DNA of 7,435 nucleotides. Source: Betaproteobacteria bacterium. Its GTDB lineage: Bacteria; Pseudomonadota; Gammaproteobacteria; Burkholderiales; Usitatibacteraceae. The notes under the pieces were generated by a model. That model ran no database searches. It was not told the origin of the DNA and saw only the letters and a list, made by a program, of their open reading frames with translations. The translations under genes were made by a program, and so were the position numbers. The DNA is taken from contig JAAOZZ010000358.1 in assembly GCA_012274175.1 (NCBI GenBank), forward strand, positions 1-7,435, written 5' to 3'. Shown one piece after another: positions 1 to 6,467 of the stretch. Every line of letters begins with the position of its first letter. The stretch's first letter is position 1.

Positions 1-12
1 CGCCCCCTGTGC

Positions 13-1338
13 CTAAAGCGTGGCGAACATCGCGACCACGGCCGCGGCCATGACGGCGGTGGAGATCCATCCCAGCACCAGGAGCCGCCTGCGCACGACG
101 AAAGCCCCCATCACGCCGGGCATCGTCGCGAGCAGCATCATCACCACCATGATGGGGACCGCGATGACGCCGTTCACCACCGCGCTCCCGATGAGCGCCT
201 TGATGGGGTCGACGCCGCTGAAATCCAGCGCCACGCCGATGAGGGTGGCGGCGGCGAGGATCGTGTAGAAGCCGCGCGCCTCGAGCAGGGTCAGGCCCAG
301 CCCGATGGGCCAGCGGCGGGATTCGGCCACGGCGTAGGCGGCAGAACCCGCGAGCACGGGCACGGCGAGCATGCCGGTGCCGATGATGCCCGCCGTGAAG
401 AGCGCGAAGGCGAAGGGTCCCGCCACGGGACGCAGCGCGCTCGCCGCCTGCTCCGCGGTGTCGATGGAGCCGATGCCCTGGACGTGGAGCGTGGCCGCCG
501 TGGTGAGCATGATGCACAGCGCCACCAGGTTCGAGAAGGTCATGCCGATCCACGTGTCCACCTTGATGCGGTGCAGGTGCTCGGCCGCCTGCTCCGGGGC
601 TTCCCGCAGCGGCTCGTGGCCCGGCGTCGCGCGCTGCTCCTCGACTTCCTGGGAGGCCTGCCAGAAGAAGAGGTACGGGCTGATGGTCGTGCCCAGCACC
701 GCCACCAGCGTGGCCACGTAGTCGGCCCGGAACTGCGGCCTGGGAAAGAGCGCGGCGACGGTCGCCTCCTGCCACGGCACGCGCACGATGAAGACCGTCG
801 CGACGTATCCCAGCAGCGACAGGGTGGCCCACTTGAGCAGCGGCGCGTAGCGCGGGAAAGGAATGAAGATCTGCAGGGTGAGCGACAAGAGCGCGAAGAA
901 CACGATGTAGATCTGGCTCACGCCCCCCACCAGAAGCTGCAGCGCGTTGCCCATCGCCCCCAGGTCCGCCGCGATGTTGATGGTGTTGGCCACCAGGAGC
1001 AGGGCCACGACGCCGTGCAGCAGCCAGGGCGGGAAATGGTCGCGGATGTTGGCCGCAAGGCCGTGGCCCGTCACCCGGCCGATGCGCGCCGAGACGATCT
1101 GGATCCCCACCATGAGCGGCGTGGTGAGCAGCACCGACCACAGCAGCCCGTAGCCGTACTGGGTCCCGGCCTGGGAATAGGTCGCGATGCCGCTCGGATC
1201 GTCGTCGGCGGCTCCGGTGATCAGTCCCGGCCCCAGCCGCTTGAGCAGCGGGACGCGGGCATCTTCGCGGGCTTGCATGCCGCGAGCGTAGCATCGCCGC
1301 ACTTGCGGGGGGCTTGCGGCGCCGCGCTTGACCTTCAT
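13..1338 (-). CDS. NRAMP-family divalent metal transporter (non-canonical metal site)
   Basis: This 441-residue polytopic inner-membrane protein belongs to the NRAMP family, whose members import divalent metals using the proton gradient. Near the N terminus is GPGLITGAADDDPSG (about residues 36-50), the family's TM1 motif. A hydrophobic TM6-like stretch with TTISPY is at about 217-222, and roughly ten or eleven further hydrophobic segments run to the C terminus. The canonical TM1 site DPGN reads DPSG here, and the canonical TM6 Met-Pro-His reads Ser-Pro-Tyr. The conserved Asp is therefore kept, but the Asn and the soft Met ligand are missing, so Mn/Fe specificity should not be assumed and magnesium or another ion is possible. 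I chose the ATG at 1338 because AGG/AAGG lies just upstream. TTG at 1341 is adjacent. The ATG at 1278 (MQARED) fits the usual short N terminus but has no visible ribosome site. The gene diverges from the stress-protein gene, and its start overlaps a predicted FNR box. Confidence 0.92.
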   Translation of the reverse strand: MKVKRGAASPPQVRRCYARGMQAREDARVPLLKRLGPGLITGAADDDPSGIATYSQAGTQYGYGLLWSVLLTTPLMVGIQIVSARIGRVTGHGLAANIRDHFPPWLLHGVVALLLVANTINIAADLGAMGNALQLLVGGVSQIYIVFFALLSLTLQIFIPFPRYAPLLKWATLSLLGYVATVFIVRVPWQEATVAALFPRPQFRADYVATLVAVLGTTISPYLFFWQASQEVEEQRATPGHEPLREAPEQAAEHLHRIKVDTWIGMTFSNLVALCIMLTTAATLHVQGIGSIDTAEQAASALRPVAGPFAFALFTAGIIGTGMLAVPVLAGSAAYAVAESRRWPIGLGLTLLEARGFYTILAAATLIGVALDFSGVDPIKALIGSAVVNGVIAVPIMVVMMLLATMPGVMGAFVVRRRLLVLGWISTAVMAAAVVAMFATL

Positions 1339-1376
1339 CAAACCTTAACCTGCGGCGCGGTGAACAATGGACGCAG
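1328..1376 (+). promoter_or_regulatory. Predicted class II FNR/Anr promoter for usp-ccoI-ccoS
   Basis: TTGACCTTCATCAA at 1328-1341 matches the FNR consensus TTGAT-N4-ATCAA in nine of ten half-site bases. A -10-like hexamer AACAAT lies at 1363-1368, starting 28.5 bases from the box centre, which fits an activator centred near -41.5. The start site would fall near 1376, about 27 bases before the stress-protein ATG at 1403. FNR-type regulators activate universal stress protein and cbb3-related genes in several proteobacteria. The box also covers the TTG/ATG start of the divergent transporter, so the same bound regulator could block that gene. The motif and spacing are seen in the sequence, but regulator identity and activity are inferred. 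Confidence 0.75.
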
Positions 1377-1402
1377 ACCACAGACCCTTGAAAGGGCGCG
1401 CC

Positions 1403-1840
1403 ATGTACAAGCACATCCTCATTCCGACCGACGGCTCCGAGCTTTCGGAAAAGGCCCTGCACGAAGGCATCGACCTCGCCAGGTCGGTGAACGCGCGGGT
1501 CACCGTCTTCACCGCATCCCCGCCGTTCAATTCGTTCGCCGCGGAAGCCGCGATGGGCCACGACTCCCACGTCGAATACACGGCGACCGCCGACGAGCTC
1601 GCCTCCTCGCGCCTCAAAGTGGGCACCGAATACGCGAAGCTGAAGGGCGTGCAGGCGCGCATCGAGCACGTCTACGCCGAGCATCCCTACGAAGCCATCA
1701 TCAACGCGGTGTCGAAGGACGGCTGCGACCTGGTGTGCATGGCCTCGCACGGCCGCAAGGGCATCGCGGGCCTGCTGGTGGGCAGCGAGACCAGCAAGGT
1801 GCTCACCCATTCGAAAGTCCCCGTGCTGGTCTGCCGCTAG
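1403..1840 (+). CDS. Universal stress protein (UspA family)
   Basis: This 145-residue single-domain UspA-family protein is of normal length, cytoplasmic and probably dimeric. The N-terminal MYKHILIPTDGSELSEKAL is the typical first strand and nucleotide-facing loop. The C-terminal ASHG, nine residues, then GS (in MASHGRKGIAGLLVGSETS) is the ATP-binding signature. Its first glycine is Ala here, so ATP binding is likely but not certain. The ending KVPVLVCR is also typical. An in-frame ATG exists at 1367, but 1403 is the better start: AAAGGG lies six bases before it, homologues begin at MYKxIL, and the predicted FNR-dependent transcription start (about 1376) is downstream of 1367. The gene lies 19 bases before ccoI on the same strand, so the two are probably co-transcribed. 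Low-oxygen induction is inferred from the box at 1328. The family aids survival under energy or oxygen stress, but this protein's precise role cannot be told. Confidence 0.93.
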   Translation: MYKHILIPTDGSELSEKALHEGIDLARSVNARVTVFTASPPFNSFAAEAAMGHDSHVEYTATADELASSRLKVGTEYAKLKGVQARIEHVYAEHPYEAIINAVSKDGCDLVCMASHGRKGIAGLLVGSETSKVLTHSKVPVLVCR

Positions 1841-1859
1841 GCGCACCGCGAAAGGACGC

Positions 1860-4325
1860 TTGCCGGCCGCGACGATTCCCCGAGTGTCCACCCCAGCGCC
1901 CGCGGCCCAGCCGGGACCGGCGACCGAGTGCTTCCACTGCGGGCTTGCGGTGCCCCCTGGGAGCGCATTCGCTTTCGAGGCCGAAGGGCGCCTGCGCGCC
2001 TTCTGCTGCGCCGGCTGCGAGGCGGTCTCGCGCGCGATCTCGGGCCAGGGCCTGGACGAATACTATCGGCTGAGGGCGGCGGCCTCGCCGCGGCCGGCGC
2101 CCGACGATGGCGACGACGCCGCGCTCTACGACACCGAGCTCGTGCAGGCGCGGTTCGTGCGCGACGCGGGCGACGGCCAGCGCGAGGCCACGCTCCTCGT
2201 GGAGGACCTGCGCTGCGCGGCGTGCGCTTGGCTCATCGAGCAGGTGGTCGCGCGCACTCCCGGGGTCGCAAGCGCCGAGGCGAACTTCGCCGCGCGGCGC
2301 ATCGCGATCCGCTGGGACCCGGCCGCAGCCAGGCTCTCCACCGTGATCGGCGCGGTGCGCGCCCTGGGCTATCCCGCATGGCCCTTCGAGGAGCGCCGGC
2401 TGGCACAGGTCGAGGCGCGCGAGCGCCGGGCGCTCATGCGCCGCCTCTGGGTGGCGGGGCTGGGCATGATGCAGGTGATGATGTACGCCGTGCCCGCGTG
2501 GATCGCCGGCGCGGGCGACATGACCCCGGACATCGAGGACCTCATGCGCTGGGCGGGGCTGATCCTCACGGTTCCGGTCGTCGCGTACTCCGCCCAGCCC
2601 TACTTCGCGGGGGCGTGGAGGAGCCTCGGCCAGCGCCGCCTGGGCATGGACGTGCCCGTGGCGCTCGGGATCGCCGTGGCCTTCGCCGCGAGCGCCATCG
2701 CCACGTGGCGCGGCACGGGCGCGGTCTACTTCGATTCGGTCACGATGTTCGTCTTCCTCCTGACGGGCGGGCGCTGGCTCGAGCTCGCCGCCCGGGGCCG
2801 CGCCGGCCTCGCGTTGCAGCGCCTCGCGCGCTTGGCGCCCCATGCCGCGCACCGGCTGGTGGAAGGATCGGGTGAGCGCACGGAGACGATTTCCGCCGCG
2901 GCGCTGCGCCCAGGGGACCGGGTGCTGGTGCGCGCGGGCGAGACCCTTCCCGCCGACGGCACGCTCGCCGCCGACGAAGCGGTCGTGAACGAGGCGCTGC
3001 TCACGGGGGAGAGCCGTCCCGTGCGGCGCATGCGCGGAGAAGCGCTCACGGGCGGCGCGGTGAACGCGGCGAACGCCTTCGTGATGCAGGTCGAGCGGGT
3101 GGGAAGCGACACCACGCTTTCCCACATCGAGCGGCTGATGGAGCGCGCGCTCTCCGAGCGGCCGCGCTGGGTGGAGCTCGCGCAGCGCGCCTCGGGTGTC
3201 TTCGTGGCGGCGGTGCTCGCCTGCGCGCTCGGGGCGGGAATCGCGTGGCTATGGATCGATCCTTCGCGCGCGCTCTGGATCGCGGTCTCGGTGCTGATCG
3301 TCACCTGTCCCTGCGCGCTTTCGCTAGCCACTCCCGTGGCGATCACCGTGGCCCTGGGCGAGATGGCGCGCAACAGCATGGTGGTGAGCCGCGCGCGCGC
3401 CATCGAGGCCCTCGCCGTGGCCACGGACTTCGTGTTCGACAAGACCGGCACCCTCACGGCCGGCGCGCCGCGCCTCCTGGAGACGCTTTCATTCGGCGGC
3501 CATCGGATCGACGAGGCGCTGGCGATCGCGGCGGCCCTCGCGCGCCATTCCAGCCACCCGCTCGACCGGGCGCTGGCGCAGGCGATGGGCGGCCCCGAAG
3601 CGCCCTCGCCCGAGGATTACCGCAGCCACGCGGGGGCAGGCGCCGAAGCGCGCGTGGACGGAAGGCGCGTGCGCATCGGGCGCGCGGAGTTCGCGGGCGC
3701 GCTGCACGGCAAGGCCGCTCCCCTCGCGTGGCTGCACTCGCCCGACACCGTGGTCTGGCTCGCGGACGAGCGGGGATGGATCGCCGCGTTCCGGATCGGC
3801 GACGCGCTGCGGGAAGAGGCGCCGCGCGCGATCGCCGCGTTGCGCGCCATGGGCCTTCGCATCCACCTGCTCACCGGGGACGAGCCGCGGGTGGCCCATG
3901 CCGTCGCATCGTCGCTGGGCATCGAGCGGGTCGAGGCGCGCGCCACGCCCGAGGGCAAGCGCGAATACGTGCAGGCTTTGCAGCGCCTCGGCGCCCGGGT
4001 GGCGATGGCGGGCGACGGCGTCAACGACGCTCCCGTGCTCGCCCAGGCCGACGCGTCCATCGCCATGGGCCAGGGCGCGGACCTCGCGCAGTTGCGCGCC
4101 GACGCGGTCCTGCTCTCCGGATCCCTCGACGACCTGGTGCGCTCGATGCGCATCGCCCGGCGCGCGCGCGCCGTCATCCGGCAGAACCTCGCGTGGGCAC
4201 TGGGCTACAACCTGCTCGTGCTCCCGCTCGCCTTCGTCGGGTTCGTGACGCCCTTCGTCGCGGGCATCGGCATGGCCTCGAGCTCGCTCCTGGTGGTGGC
4301 CAACGCGCTGCGCCTGCGCCGCTGA
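1860..4325 (+). CDS. ccoI: Copper-transporting P1B-type ATPase CcoI (FixI), cbb3 oxidase assembly
   Basis: This 821-residue inner-membrane ATPase moves copper for assembly of the cbb3 cytochrome oxidase. In order, it has an N-terminal cysteine domain typical of CcoI (CFHC at 24-27, FCCAGC at 48-53) and a heavy-metal-associated domain with CAAC at 119-122. It then has a P1B-type membrane domain (probably eight segments), the actuator motif TGES at 382-385, the metal-site CPC at 483-485, and the phosphorylation motif DKTGT with Asp527. The P1B His-Pro pair is at 566-567 and GDGVND at 718-723. The late membrane segments carry the YN and MASSS residues expected of Cu(I) pumps (P1B-1). All catalytic residues are present and the length is normal. 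The start is uncertain: TTG at 1860 has AAAGGA ending only three bases upstream, while in-frame GTG at 1884 has no visible ribosome site, and either leaves the domains intact. ccoS follows after two bases, which confirms the CcoI assignment over a general CopA. Confidence 0.96.
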   Translation: MPAATIPRVSTPAPAAQPGPATECFHCGLAVPPGSAFAFEAEGRLRAFCCAGCEAVSRAISGQGLDEYYRLRAAASPRPAPDDGDDAALYDTELVQARFVRDAGDGQREATLLVEDLRCAACAWLIEQVVARTPGVASAEANFAARRIAIRWDPAAARLSTVIGAVRALGYPAWPFEERRLAQVEARERRALMRRLWVAGLGMMQVMMYAVPAWIAGAGDMTPDIEDLMRWAGLILTVPVVAYSAQPYFAGAWRSLGQRRLGMDVPVALGIAVAFAASAIATWRGTGAVYFDSVTMFVFLLTGGRWLELAARGRAGLALQRLARLAPHAAHRLVEGSGERTETISAAALRPGDRVLVRAGETLPADGTLAADEAVVNEALLTGESRPVRRMRGEALTGGAVNAANAFVMQVERVGSDTTLSHIERLMERALSERPRWVELAQRASGVFVAAVLACALGAGIAWLWIDPSRALWIAVSVLIVTCPCALSLATPVAITVALGEMARNSMVVSRARAIEALAVATDFVFDKTGTLTAGAPRLLETLSFGGHRIDEALAIAAALARHSSHPLDRALAQAMGGPEAPSPEDYRSHAGAGAEARVDGRRVRIGRAEFAGALHGKAAPLAWLHSPDTVVWLADERGWIAAFRIGDALREEAPRAIAALRAMGLRIHLLTGDEPRVAHAVASSLGIERVEARATPEGKREYVQALQRLGARVAMAGDGVNDAPVLAQADASIAMGQGADLAQLRADAVLLSGSLDDLVRSMRIARRARAVIRQNLAWALGYNLLVLPLAFVGFVTPFVAGIGMASSSLLVVANALRLRR

Positions 4326-4327
4326 CC

Positions 4328-4549
4328 GTGGACATCCTCTTCCTCCTCATTCCCCTGAGCGTCGTGCTGGCCATCGCGATCGGCGCCGCTTTCTGGATGG
4401 CGGTGGACGGCGGCCAGTTCGACGACCTCGACGGCCCGGCGGTGAGGGTGGTGGCCGACGACGACCGCCCGCCGGCCGATGCGCCCTTTGACGCCCGTCA
4501 AACCCTTCCCGCCGCGGAAGGACACACTGCGAAGGTGCCGAAAGCCTGA
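4328..4549 (+). CDS. ccoS: cbb3-type cytochrome oxidase assembly protein CcoS
   Basis: This 73-residue protein begins VDILFLLIPLSVVLAIAIGAAFWMAVDGGQFDDLDGPA in translation (GTG start read as Met). It shows the CcoS hallmarks: one N-terminal transmembrane segment (about residues 3-25), then a GQFDDLDGPA motif (about 29-38) and a short acidic cytoplasmic tail. CcoS is needed to insert cofactors into the cbb3 oxidase and normally sits directly after ccoI, as here. Only two bases separate the ccoI stop from this GTG, and no clear ribosome site is visible, so translation is probably coupled to ccoI. The tail past residue 45 is longer and more variable than the core. Its DNA contains a perfect FNR-type palindrome (4488-4501) that appears to start the next transcript, so this stretch may be constrained as an operator as well as a coding sequence. 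Confidence 0.95.
   Translation: MDILFLLIPLSVVLAIAIGAAFWMAVDGGQFDDLDGPAVRVVADDDRPPADAPFDARQTLPAAEGHTAKVPKA
4488..4536 (+). promoter_or_regulatory. Predicted class II FNR/Anr promoter inside ccoS, driving the cytochrome cluster
   Basis: TTGACGCCCGTCAA at 4488-4501 is a perfect palindrome (flanked by a further T and A), matching TTGAT-N4-ATCAA except for the inner base of each half. A -10-like CACACT lies at 4523-4528, again starting 28.5 bases from the box centre, as at the usp promoter. The predicted start is near 4536, about 32 bases before the small-peptide ATG at 4568. The box is within the last third of ccoS. The motif is seen directly. Oxygen-responsive activation of the downstream cytochrome genes is inferred from family knowledge and spacing. 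Confidence 0.75.
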
Positions 4550-4567
4550 AGACATGGGAGTGCCGCG

Positions 4568-4747
4568 ATGAGAACCACGTTTCTCCTGATCCCCGCCGTG
4601 TTCGTGTGCGGAGGTCTCTTTCTTTCCGCGATGGCAGACGATGCCGCCGCGTCCACCCACGCGGGAGCGAGCGCGTGCGCGGACTGCGCGGGCGCCGTCC
4701 CCGCGGCAATCGCCTGCAGCGCCCCGCGGCCGGCCTCCTGCGGCTAG
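4568..4747 (+). CDS. Small exported cysteine-rich peptide, unknown function
   Basis: I do not recognise this 59-residue product. It begins MRTTFLLIPAVFVCGGLFLSAMA, a convincing signal peptide with likely cleavage after AMA near residue 23. The mature part would be about 36 residues, rich in Ala, with four cysteines: CADC at 37-40, then Cys50 and Cys58. There is also His31. The cysteines suggest metal binding or disulfides in the periplasm. CADC is followed by Ala rather than His, so it is not a c-heme site. Support for the gene comes from GGGAG seven bases before the ATG, its position about 32 bases downstream of a predicted FNR-dependent start, and its place as first gene of the cytochrome transcript. 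Against it are its size and the absence of a recognised family. It could also be a leader peptide or a decayed cytochrome remnant. Export is likely and function is unknown. Confidence 0.55.
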   Translation: MRTTFLLIPAVFVCGGLFLSAMADDAAASTHAGASACADCAGAVPAAIACSAPRPASCG

Positions 4748-4852
4748 CGCCGAAGCGCGCGATCCGGCTCCCTGTCCTGGCGGACTCACGGTCCCCTCGG
4801 GACGACGAGGCTCACAATCCCACCCCAGCCTGAACCGAACGAGGAAGCATCG

Positions 4853-6085
4853 ATGAAACGAAGCGCGCCAACATTCCTGCTCGCGGCGGCATTGGTCGTG
4901 GCGGGCGCGGCGTTCACGGGCTATTCCCCGGGAGCGGCCGGCCAGCCCGCCAAGGTGGAACCCGTCGCCGGCGTCGACCTGCGCGCCGCCTACGCGGGGC
5001 CCCTCGAGGTCGCCGAAGGCAAGCACGTCGCGCAAGCCTCCTGCGCCTCCTGCCACGGCCTGAACGGAATCGGCGCGGTGAAGGGCGCCCCCCACATCGC
5101 GGCGCAGCGCGGCGCCTATCTCTACGACGTGCTGCTCGCGTACAAGGCGGGCACCCGCGGCGACGAGACCATGTCGAGCGTCGTGAAGTTCCTGAGCGAC
5201 GACGCCCTGCTCAAGGCGGCGGCCTACTACGGGAGCCTCGATCCGGCGCCGCCCGCGAAGGACGCGGGCAAGGGCGCGCCGGCCAAGGCGGATCCGCTCC
5301 AGGCCGGCAAGTCCGCTTCGGCTGCCTGCGCGGGCTGCCACGGCGACGCGGGCGTTTCGAAAATGCCGGGCACGCCGAGCCTCGTCGGACTGGACCCGAA
5401 GTACCTCCTGGCGGCCATGAAGGCATACAAGGGCGGGCAGCGGAAGAACGACGTGATGAAATCGATGCTCGCGGCCGCCACCGACGCGGACCTGGGCAAC
5501 CTCGCGCTCTACTACGCGCTGGAGAAGCCCGCACGCTCGCCCAATCCGTCCACCGGGGACGTGGCCGCGGGCAAATCCGCCGCCGCCGCGTGCGCCGGAT
5601 GCCACGGCGAGCAGGGCGTGAGCGCCACGCCCGCGACGCCGAGCCTCGCCGGGCAGGATGCCCAGTACCTGGCCGCCGCGCTCGCGGGCTACAAGGACGG
5701 CTCGCGCAGCGACGAGACCATGAAGGGCCTGGCCGCCGGGCTCGACGAGGCGGCGATGAAGAACGTGGCCGCCTACTACGCGAGCCTCACGCCCAAGGCA
5801 CCGGACGTGCGCAAGCCGCTGAGCACCGCCGATTGGACGCAACGCTGCGACCGCTGCCACGGCGTGAACGGCAACAGCACGGACCCGCGCATTCCGGCCC
5901 TCGCCGGGCAGCGGGAAGACTATCTCGTGAAGTCGCTCCAGGCCTATCGGTCCGGCGCCCGCAAGAGCACGGCGATGGCCGCCATGTCCGGCGCCCTGGG
6001 TGATGCCGACGTCGAGGGCCTGGCCGCCCACTACGCCCGCGAAAAGGCCCGCTCGGTGATATACGTGATACTGCCCGGCAAATGA
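4853..6085 (+). CDS. Exported tetraheme c-type cytochrome made of four cytochrome c553/c4-like domains
   Basis: This 410-residue protein has an N-terminal signal or anchor sequence (about residues 1-30) and four class I cytochrome c domains in tandem. The heme-attachment sites are CASCH (64-68), CAGCH (159-163), CAGCH (247-251) and CDRCH (332-336), spaced 95, 88 and 85 residues. Each is followed by the same pattern (conserved AY and G, then a candidate axial Met, then an AxYY/AxHY helix). The candidate sixth ligands are Met107, Met202 (or 205), Met290 and Met375 (or 378). Four periplasmic c-hemes are therefore expected, for electron transfer. Cytochrome c4 has two such domains, so this looks like a doubled c4. 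A Lys/Ala/Pro-rich linker (about 131-148) separates domain 1. GAGGAA lies six bases before the ATG. It follows the small peptide gene by 105 bases and precedes a one-heme relative by 39, so they are probably one operon. Redox partners are unknown, and cbb3 oxidase is a candidate from context. Confidence 0.93.
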   Translation: MKRSAPTFLLAAALVVAGAAFTGYSPGAAGQPAKVEPVAGVDLRAAYAGPLEVAEGKHVAQASCASCHGLNGIGAVKGAPHIAAQRGAYLYDVLLAYKAGTRGDETMSSVVKFLSDDALLKAAAYYGSLDPAPPAKDAGKGAPAKADPLQAGKSASAACAGCHGDAGVSKMPGTPSLVGLDPKYLLAAMKAYKGGQRKNDVMKSMLAAATDADLGNLALYYALEKPARSPNPSTGDVAAGKSAAAACAGCHGEQGVSATPATPSLAGQDAQYLAAALAGYKDGSRSDETMKGLAAGLDEAAMKNVAAYYASLTPKAPDVRKPLSTADWTQRCDRCHGVNGNSTDPRIPALAGQREDYLVKSLQAYRSGARKSTAMAAMSGALGDADVEGLAAHYAREKARSVIYVILPGK

Positions 6086-6124
6086 ATCGTTCGATCCCCC
6101 AAACCCAGTGAAGGAGTTGCCGCA

Positions 6125-6430
6125 ATGAGACCCATGCTGTCGATCGCCACCGCCGCCGTCTTTCTCGCCACCGCGTTCGCCGTCCAGGCAGGCGGGGATC
6201 CCGCGGCCGGCAAGACCAAGGCGAAGGCCTGCGCCGGATGCCACGGAGCCACCGGCCAGGGCGTGAAGCCCAATCCGAAGCTCGCCGGGCTGCCGGAAGC
6301 CGAGCTCGACCAAATGATGAAGGACTACAAGTCCGGCAAGCGGCCCAACCCGGTCATGAAATCCATGACGAGCTCCCTCAGCGAGCAGGACATGGCCAAC
6401 CTGGCGGCCTATTACTCGTCATTGAAGTGA
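6125..6430 (+). CDS. Monoheme cytochrome c553-type periplasmic protein
   Basis: This 101-residue class I cytochrome c has a signal peptide ending VQA (about residues 1-22), a single heme site CAGCH at 36-40 and a candidate axial Met78 (or Met81) in NPVMKSM. It ends with the characteristic helix MANLAAYYSSLK. The mature protein of about 80 residues is the normal size for a small soluble electron shuttle. It closely resembles domain 2 of the preceding four-heme cytochrome (both have ACAGCHG and VMKSM), suggesting shared origin by duplication. AAGGAG lies eight bases before the ATG. It sits 39 bases after the tetraheme gene and 37 before the membrane cytochrome gene. It probably carries electrons in the periplasm to or from one of those proteins or a terminal oxidase; the partner is inferred only. 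Confidence 0.95.
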   Translation: MRPMLSIATAAVFLATAFAVQAGGDPAAGKTKAKACAGCHGATGQGVKPNPKLAGLPEAELDQMMKDYKSGKRPNPVMKSMTSSLSEQDMANLAAYYSSLK

Positions 6431-6467
6431 CCGCGCGCGGCACCCATCCCAGACAAGGAAGCGCACC

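Noticed and set aside
196..209. TTGATGGGGTCGAC as a fourth FNR-type box
   Set aside because: Only the left half matches; the right half is poor and it lies deep inside the transporter gene with no promoter context.
1367..1402. An upstream ATG at 1367 as the stress-protein start
   Set aside because: It lies within the predicted -10 region, upstream of the predicted transcription start, lacks a ribosome site, and the extra 12 residues do not resemble the UspA N terminus.
1803..3125. A 440-codon minus-strand frame opposite ccoI, and long plus-strand alternatives at 484-2073 and 3245-4327
   Set aside because: These have low-complexity Arg/Ala/Gly/His composition and no motifs. They overlap genes with clear family signatures. 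Only the end of the last frame, from 4328, is real (ccoS).
4789..4813. Small overlapping hairpins (GTCCC-CTC-GGGAC and CCTCG/CGAGG) before the tetraheme gene, possibly an attenuator or terminator
   Set aside because: The stems are only five pairs, there is no T-run, and such pairs are expected by chance at this GC content.
4813..4818. CACAAT as the -10 of a separate tetraheme promoter
   Set aside because: No -35-like hexamer or FNR box is found at suitable distance, and read-through from the promoter at 4488 explains expression.
4568..4852. A decayed or frameshifted cytochrome gene, suggested by ACADCAG resembling ACAGCHG
   Set aside because: No frame of 4568-4852 continues into cytochrome-like sequence and no axial-Met helix is visible. 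The intact signal-peptide frame is the simpler reading, though a remnant is not fully excluded.
4205..6313. A 702-codon open frame on the minus strand across ccoS, the small peptide and the cytochrome genes
   Set aside because: It is Arg/Gly/Ala/His-rich with no recognisable domain and lies opposite several well-supported genes. High GC suppresses stop codons and creates such frames.
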